Shown in pieces: positions 9,934-12,346 of a stretch of 12,346 nucleotides of DNA; position 1 is the stretch's first letter; every line of letters begins with the position of its first letter. A model generated the notes under the pieces. The model searched no databases. It was not told the DNA's origin and worked only from the letters and a program-made list of their open reading frames with translations. The translations under genes were made by a program, and so were the position numbers. Source of the stretch: an uncultured Acidimicrobiaceae bacterium. GTDB lineage: Bacteria > Actinomycetota > Acidimicrobiia > Acidimicrobiales > MedAcidi-G1. The stretch covers positions 1-12,346 of the forward strand of contig CAJXIS010000025.1 of assembly GCA_913054115.1 (NCBI GenBank), written 5' to 3'.

Positions 9934-10731
9934 TCAGGCGGCGGGAGCGGTGCCGGCGATGCCGACCCGGTGGACCATGCGGCGGCCCTCGAAGTCGAAC
10001 AGGGCGTAGTGCTGCGTGACCCGGTTGTCCCAGATCACGACGTCGCCGGTGGCCCAGCGGTGGCGGTAGGTGAACTCGGGCCGCTTCACGTGCTCGATGA
10101 GGAACGGCAGGATGGCGTCCGACTCGTAGGGCGGCAGGTTCACGATGCGCCGGGTGAAGATCTCGTTCACGAACAGCGCCTTACGGCCGGTCTCGGGGTG
10201 GGTGACGACGACGGGGTGCTCGGCGCCGTGGCCGGGGACGATCTCGTGGTACGCCCGGCGGTTCTCGAGCAGCCGCTTCATCCCGTTGGAGAGCTCGTCC
10301 CATGCGTCGCAGCAGTTGGTCCACATCGTGTCGCCGCCGACCTCGGGGTTGATCCGCATGCACAGCACGGCCGCCTTGGGGATCACGGGGCGGAAGGTCA
10401 CGTCGGTGTGCCAGCGGTCGGCCTTGTAGCCGCCGTCGCTGTCGAACACGACGATGTCGGGGAAGTCGGGGTGGATGCCGGTGTTGGCCTCGCCGGGCAG
10501 CGGCTCGCCGAACACACGGGCCAGGTCCAGGTGCTGCTCGGGCGTGGGGTCGAGGCCCCGGAGCACGACGACCATGTGGTCGAGCAGGGCCTGGCGCAGT
10601 TCGGCTCTGGCCGCCTCGTCGGTGAGGAGCCGGTCGAGGTCGGGGTCGGCGACGGCGGCGCCGATGCGCCCGGAGAGGGGGACGAGGTCGAGTGCGGGTG
10701 TGGTCTGGGCAACCGTGGTGTCGGAGGTCAT
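9934..10731 (-). CDS. TauD/TfdA-family Fe(II)/2-oxoglutarate-dependent dioxygenase
   Basis: This 265-residue cytoplasmic enzyme should couple oxidative decarboxylation of 2-oxoglutarate to hydroxylation of a small, often anionic substrate. The iron-binding facial triad is intact: His108 and Asp110 in WHTDVTF and the distal His241 in QHYALFD. Arg251 or Arg255 in RRMVHR is the likely 2-oxoglutarate carboxylate anchor. HTDVTF, GGDTMW and WDNRVTQHYA are standard wording for the taurine, alkylsulfate and 2,4-D dioxygenase family. The substrate cannot be told from sequence: members act on taurine, alkyl sulfates, phenoxyacids and others, and no sulfonate transporter genes are next to it here. The ATG at 10731 has AGGGA 9 nt upstream, overlapping the end of marR. 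It sits 14 nt after marR and 13 nt before the propeller-like gene, so the three are probably co-transcribed and under MarR control. Confidence 0.94.
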   Translation of the reverse strand: MTSDTTVAQTTPALDLVPLSGRIGAAVADPDLDRLLTDEAARAELRQALLDHMVVVLRGLDPTPEQHLDLARVFGEPLPGEANTGIHPDFPDIVVFDSDGGYKADRWHTDVTFRPVIPKAAVLCMRINPEVGGDTMWTNCCDAWDELSNGMKRLLENRRAYHEIVPGHGAEHPVVVTHPETGRKALFVNEIFTRRIVNLPPYESDAILPFLIEHVKRPEFTYRHRWATGDVVIWDNRVTQHYALFDFEGRRMVHRVGIAGTAPAA

Positions 10732-10745
10732 GGTTCCGGGTCCCT

Positions 10746-11222
10746 TCAGGTCGTGGTGGTCACAGATGGCCGGTAGGTCCAGTCGGCGCTGGGGCTGCTG
10801 CCGGCGAGGCGCTCGAAGCCGCGCATGAGCGCACGGACGGCGTCGAGGGCGGCGTCGTCGTCGAGGTCGGCGAACACCAGGCGGTAGCGGTCGAGCAGGT
10901 CGGCGAAGACGGTGTCGTGGAACGAGGCGCCGTCGCCGGTGAGTGCGACGAGGCGGCCCCGACCGTCGTGGGGATCGGGGAGGCGGTCGATCCAGCCGGC
11001 CTCCTCGAGGCGGCGCAGCGTGGCGGTCAGGCCGCCCGAGGTCTGGACGATGAAGCCGCCGATGGCGCTGGGGCTGAGGTGCCCGTCGCGGTGGTGGTGC
11101 AACAGCATCAGCACCTGCAACTCGGCGGGGGTGGTGTCGTGGGCACGGCAGTGGTCGGCGAGGAACTGCTCGTTGAGGCGCCCGAGGCGGGTCAGCAGCA
11201 GGGCGAGGGTCGTTGCGTCCAT
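10746..11222 (-). CDS. MarR-family transcriptional regulator
   Basis: This 158-residue protein has the MarR layout: N-terminal dimerisation helices (about 1-30), a winged helix-turn-helix (about 32-100) and C-terminal helices completing the dimer interface. The recognition helix lies around TSGGLTATLRRLEEAGWI (61-78). The wing follows with DPHDGRGRLVALT (83-95), close to the family's DxRxxxxxLT pattern. Such proteins usually repress their own operon and release DNA when they bind a small phenolic or acidic ligand. The ATG at 11222 is chosen because it follows the predicted -10 by 7 nt (leaderless). An upstream in-frame TTG at 11243 would lie inside the inverted repeat and promoter. It is first in a tight group with the dioxygenase and propeller-like genes, so their substrate or product is the likely inducer. 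Confidence 0.92.
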   Translation of the reverse strand: MDATTLALLLTRLGRLNEQFLADHCRAHDTTPAELQVLMLLHHHRDGHLSPSAIGGFIVQTSGGLTATLRRLEEAGWIDRLPDPHDGRGRLVALTGDGASFHDTVFADLLDRYRLVFADLDDDAALDAVRALMRGFERLAGSSPSADWTYRPSVTTTT

Positions 11223-11229
11223 GCTGGGC

Positions 11230-11259
11230 AGCCTACTTGCCAACTACCTTTCTGGCAAG
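11230..11259 (-). promoter_or_regulatory. Leaderless marR promoter embedded in a perfect inverted repeat (operator)
   Basis: The minus strand has TTGCCA (11253-11258), a 17-bp spacer and TAGGCT (11230-11235), with 7 nt between the -10 and the marR ATG. A perfect inverted repeat with 7-bp arms, CTTGCCA and TGGCAAG (11236-11242 and 11253-11259) separated by 10 bp, covers the -35 and abuts the -10. The near-palindrome TAnTTGnCAAnTA (11234-11246) lies within the same site. A dimeric MarR protein bound here would block RNA polymerase, so autorepression of the three-gene operon is the natural reading. The sequence is seen directly; the binding is inferred. Confidence 0.65.
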
Positions 11260-11283
11260 GAAAAGTTCGTGGATCCGTTGTCT

Positions 11284-12346
11284 TCAGGCCGAGGTCGCCG
11301 CAGCCCGCTCCCGCAACTCGACCTTGAGGACCTTGCCGCTGGCGTTGGCCGGCAGGGCGTCGACCACCTCGAAGCGGCGCGGCGCCTTGTAGTTGGCCAT
11401 CTCGGCACGGGCCCACGCCACCAGGCCGGCCGGGTCGGGCGACGTGCCCGTCGTCGGCACCACGAACGCCATGCCCACCTCGCCGAGGCGCTCGTCGGGC
11501 ACGCCGACCACCGCCACCTGGGCGATGTCGGGGTGGGCCAGCAGCAGGCTCTCGACCTCGGCCGGGTACACGTTGAAGCCGCCGTTGATGAACATGTCCT
11601 TGAGGCGGTCGGTGATGTCGAGGTAGCCGTCGGCGTCCATCACGCCGATGTCGCCGGTGTGCAACCAGCCGTCGGCGTCGATGGCCTCGGCCGTCTGGTC
11701 GGGATCGTCGAGGTAGCCGGACATCAGGTTGTAGCCGCGCACCACCACCTCGCCGGGCTCACCGCGCGGCATCTCGTCGCCGTCGGCGTCGATGACCAGT
11801 ACCTCCACGTCGTCGATGGCCCGGCCCGAGCTTCCGGAGATGACCTCGGGCGGGTCGTCGTGGCGGCACATTGTGGCGAGGCCCGAGGCCTCGGTGAGGC
11901 CGTAGCCGGTGATGACCGTCTCGAAGCCGAGCGTGTCGCGCATGGCGTTGACGAGCGACACCGGAACCGGCGCAGCCCCGGTCACCGCCAGGCGCAGCGA
12001 CGACAGGTCGAGGCCGGCCAGGTCGGGGTGGTTGAGGATCGTCTGGTAGATCGCCGGCGGGCCGGGCAGCATCGAGATGCGCTCCTCGGCGACCCTGGCC
12101 ATTACCGCCGGCACGTCGAACACCGGATGGGGGACCAACGTGGCCCCGGTCAGGAGGCAGGCCACGATCCCGGCGTTGAGCCCGAAGGCGTGGAAGAAGG
12201 GGTTGACCACGAGGTAGCGGTCGTCCTCGCGCAGGCCGATCACCTCGCTCCACGACAGGTACCCCCGGCAGATCGCCCCGTGGCGCAGGATGGCGCCCTT
12301 CGGCGCCCCGGTGGTGCCCGACGTGAACATGACATGGCACGGGTCG
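11284..12346 (-). CDS. AMP-dependent acyl-CoA ligase (FadD3-like), C-terminal part
   Basis: The gene enters from the right edge and 353 residues are visible, ending in the stop at 11284. The protein belongs to the ANL superfamily: it adenylates a carboxylic acid with ATP and then forms the CoA thioester. Visible motifs, numbered from the first visible residue, are the P-loop TSGTTGAPKG (8-17), GYGLTEASG (147-155), GWLHTGDIG (226-234), the hinge and A8 region DRLKDMFINGGFNVYPAE (246-263) and the catalytic lysine in NASGKVLK (Lys338). No breaks are seen. Phrases such as VPHPVFDV, LPGPPAIYQTIL and LRLAVTGAAPVP resemble FadD3, which activates a steroid-ring-derived acid in mycobacteria; I hold that substrate only as a possibility. 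It ends 61 nt before marR, with no terminator visible between them. A second role could be supplying a CoA ester to the same pathway as the operon. Confidence 0.95.
   Translation of the reverse strand, partial: DPCHVMFTSGTTGAPKGAILRHGAICRGYLSWSEVIGLREDDRYLVVNPFFHAFGLNAGIVACLLTGATLVPHPVFDVPAVMARVAEERISMLPGPPAIYQTILNHPDLAGLDLSSLRLAVTGAAPVPVSLVNAMRDTLGFETVITGYGLTEASGLATMCRHDDPPEVISGSSGRAIDDVEVLVIDADGDEMPRGEPGEVVVRGYNLMSGYLDDPDQTAEAIDADGWLHTGDIGVMDADGYLDITDRLKDMFINGGFNVYPAEVESLLLAHPDIAQVAVVGVPDERLGEVGMAFVVPTTGTSPDPAGLVAWARAEMANYKAPRRFEVVDALPANASGKVLKVELRERAAATSA

Noticed and set aside
11223..11243. TTG start of marR at 11243
   Set aside because: It lies within the inverted repeat and upstream of the predicted transcription start; ATG at 11222 fits the family's N-terminus.

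Overview
The window is a high-GC actinobacterial-type chromosome segment in which all eight genes lie on the minus strand. The GC content, the mycobacterial-style IleS2-type isoleucyl-tRNA synthetase, a FadD3-like CoA ligase and promoters that look leaderless all fit an actinobacterium. An acidimicrobial (Ilumatobacter-like) source is my guess, not something the sequence proves. Protein names below rest on motifs read by eye, not on database searches.

Read in the direction of transcription (right to left), the window starts with the 3' two-thirds of an acyl-CoA ligase gene (11284-12346, cut by the window edge). A compact cluster follows: a MarR-family regulator (10746-11222), a TauD/TfdA-type Fe(II)/2-oxoglutarate dioxygenase (9934-10731) and an unrecognised repeat-rich, probably beta-propeller protein (8364-9920). 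Gaps of only 13-14 nt separate these three, so they look like one operon. The marR promoter has TTGCCA-N17-TAGGCT placed inside a perfect inverted repeat, and its -10 lies only 7 nt from the ATG. This predicts a leaderless, self-regulated transcript.

Next is an accessory pair: a secreted zinc metalloprotease of metzincin/matrixin type (7538-8275) and a threonine-rich lipoprotein of unknown function (6333-7544). They are translationally coupled through an ATGCTGA overlap and are visibly less GC-rich than their surroundings. This pair is the least ordinary part of the window.

The left half is housekeeping. It holds ileS (3129-6275), a 270-nt intergenic region with a TTGACA promoter element, an AT-rich palindrome and a structured leader, then nrdA (426-2858) and the start of nrdB (1-426). 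The last two encode the large and small subunits of an aerobic class I ribonucleotide reductase and overlap by one base (TGATG). No tRNA, rRNA, CRISPR array, insertion sequence or phage gene was seen, and no intergenic stretch exceeds about 270 nt.
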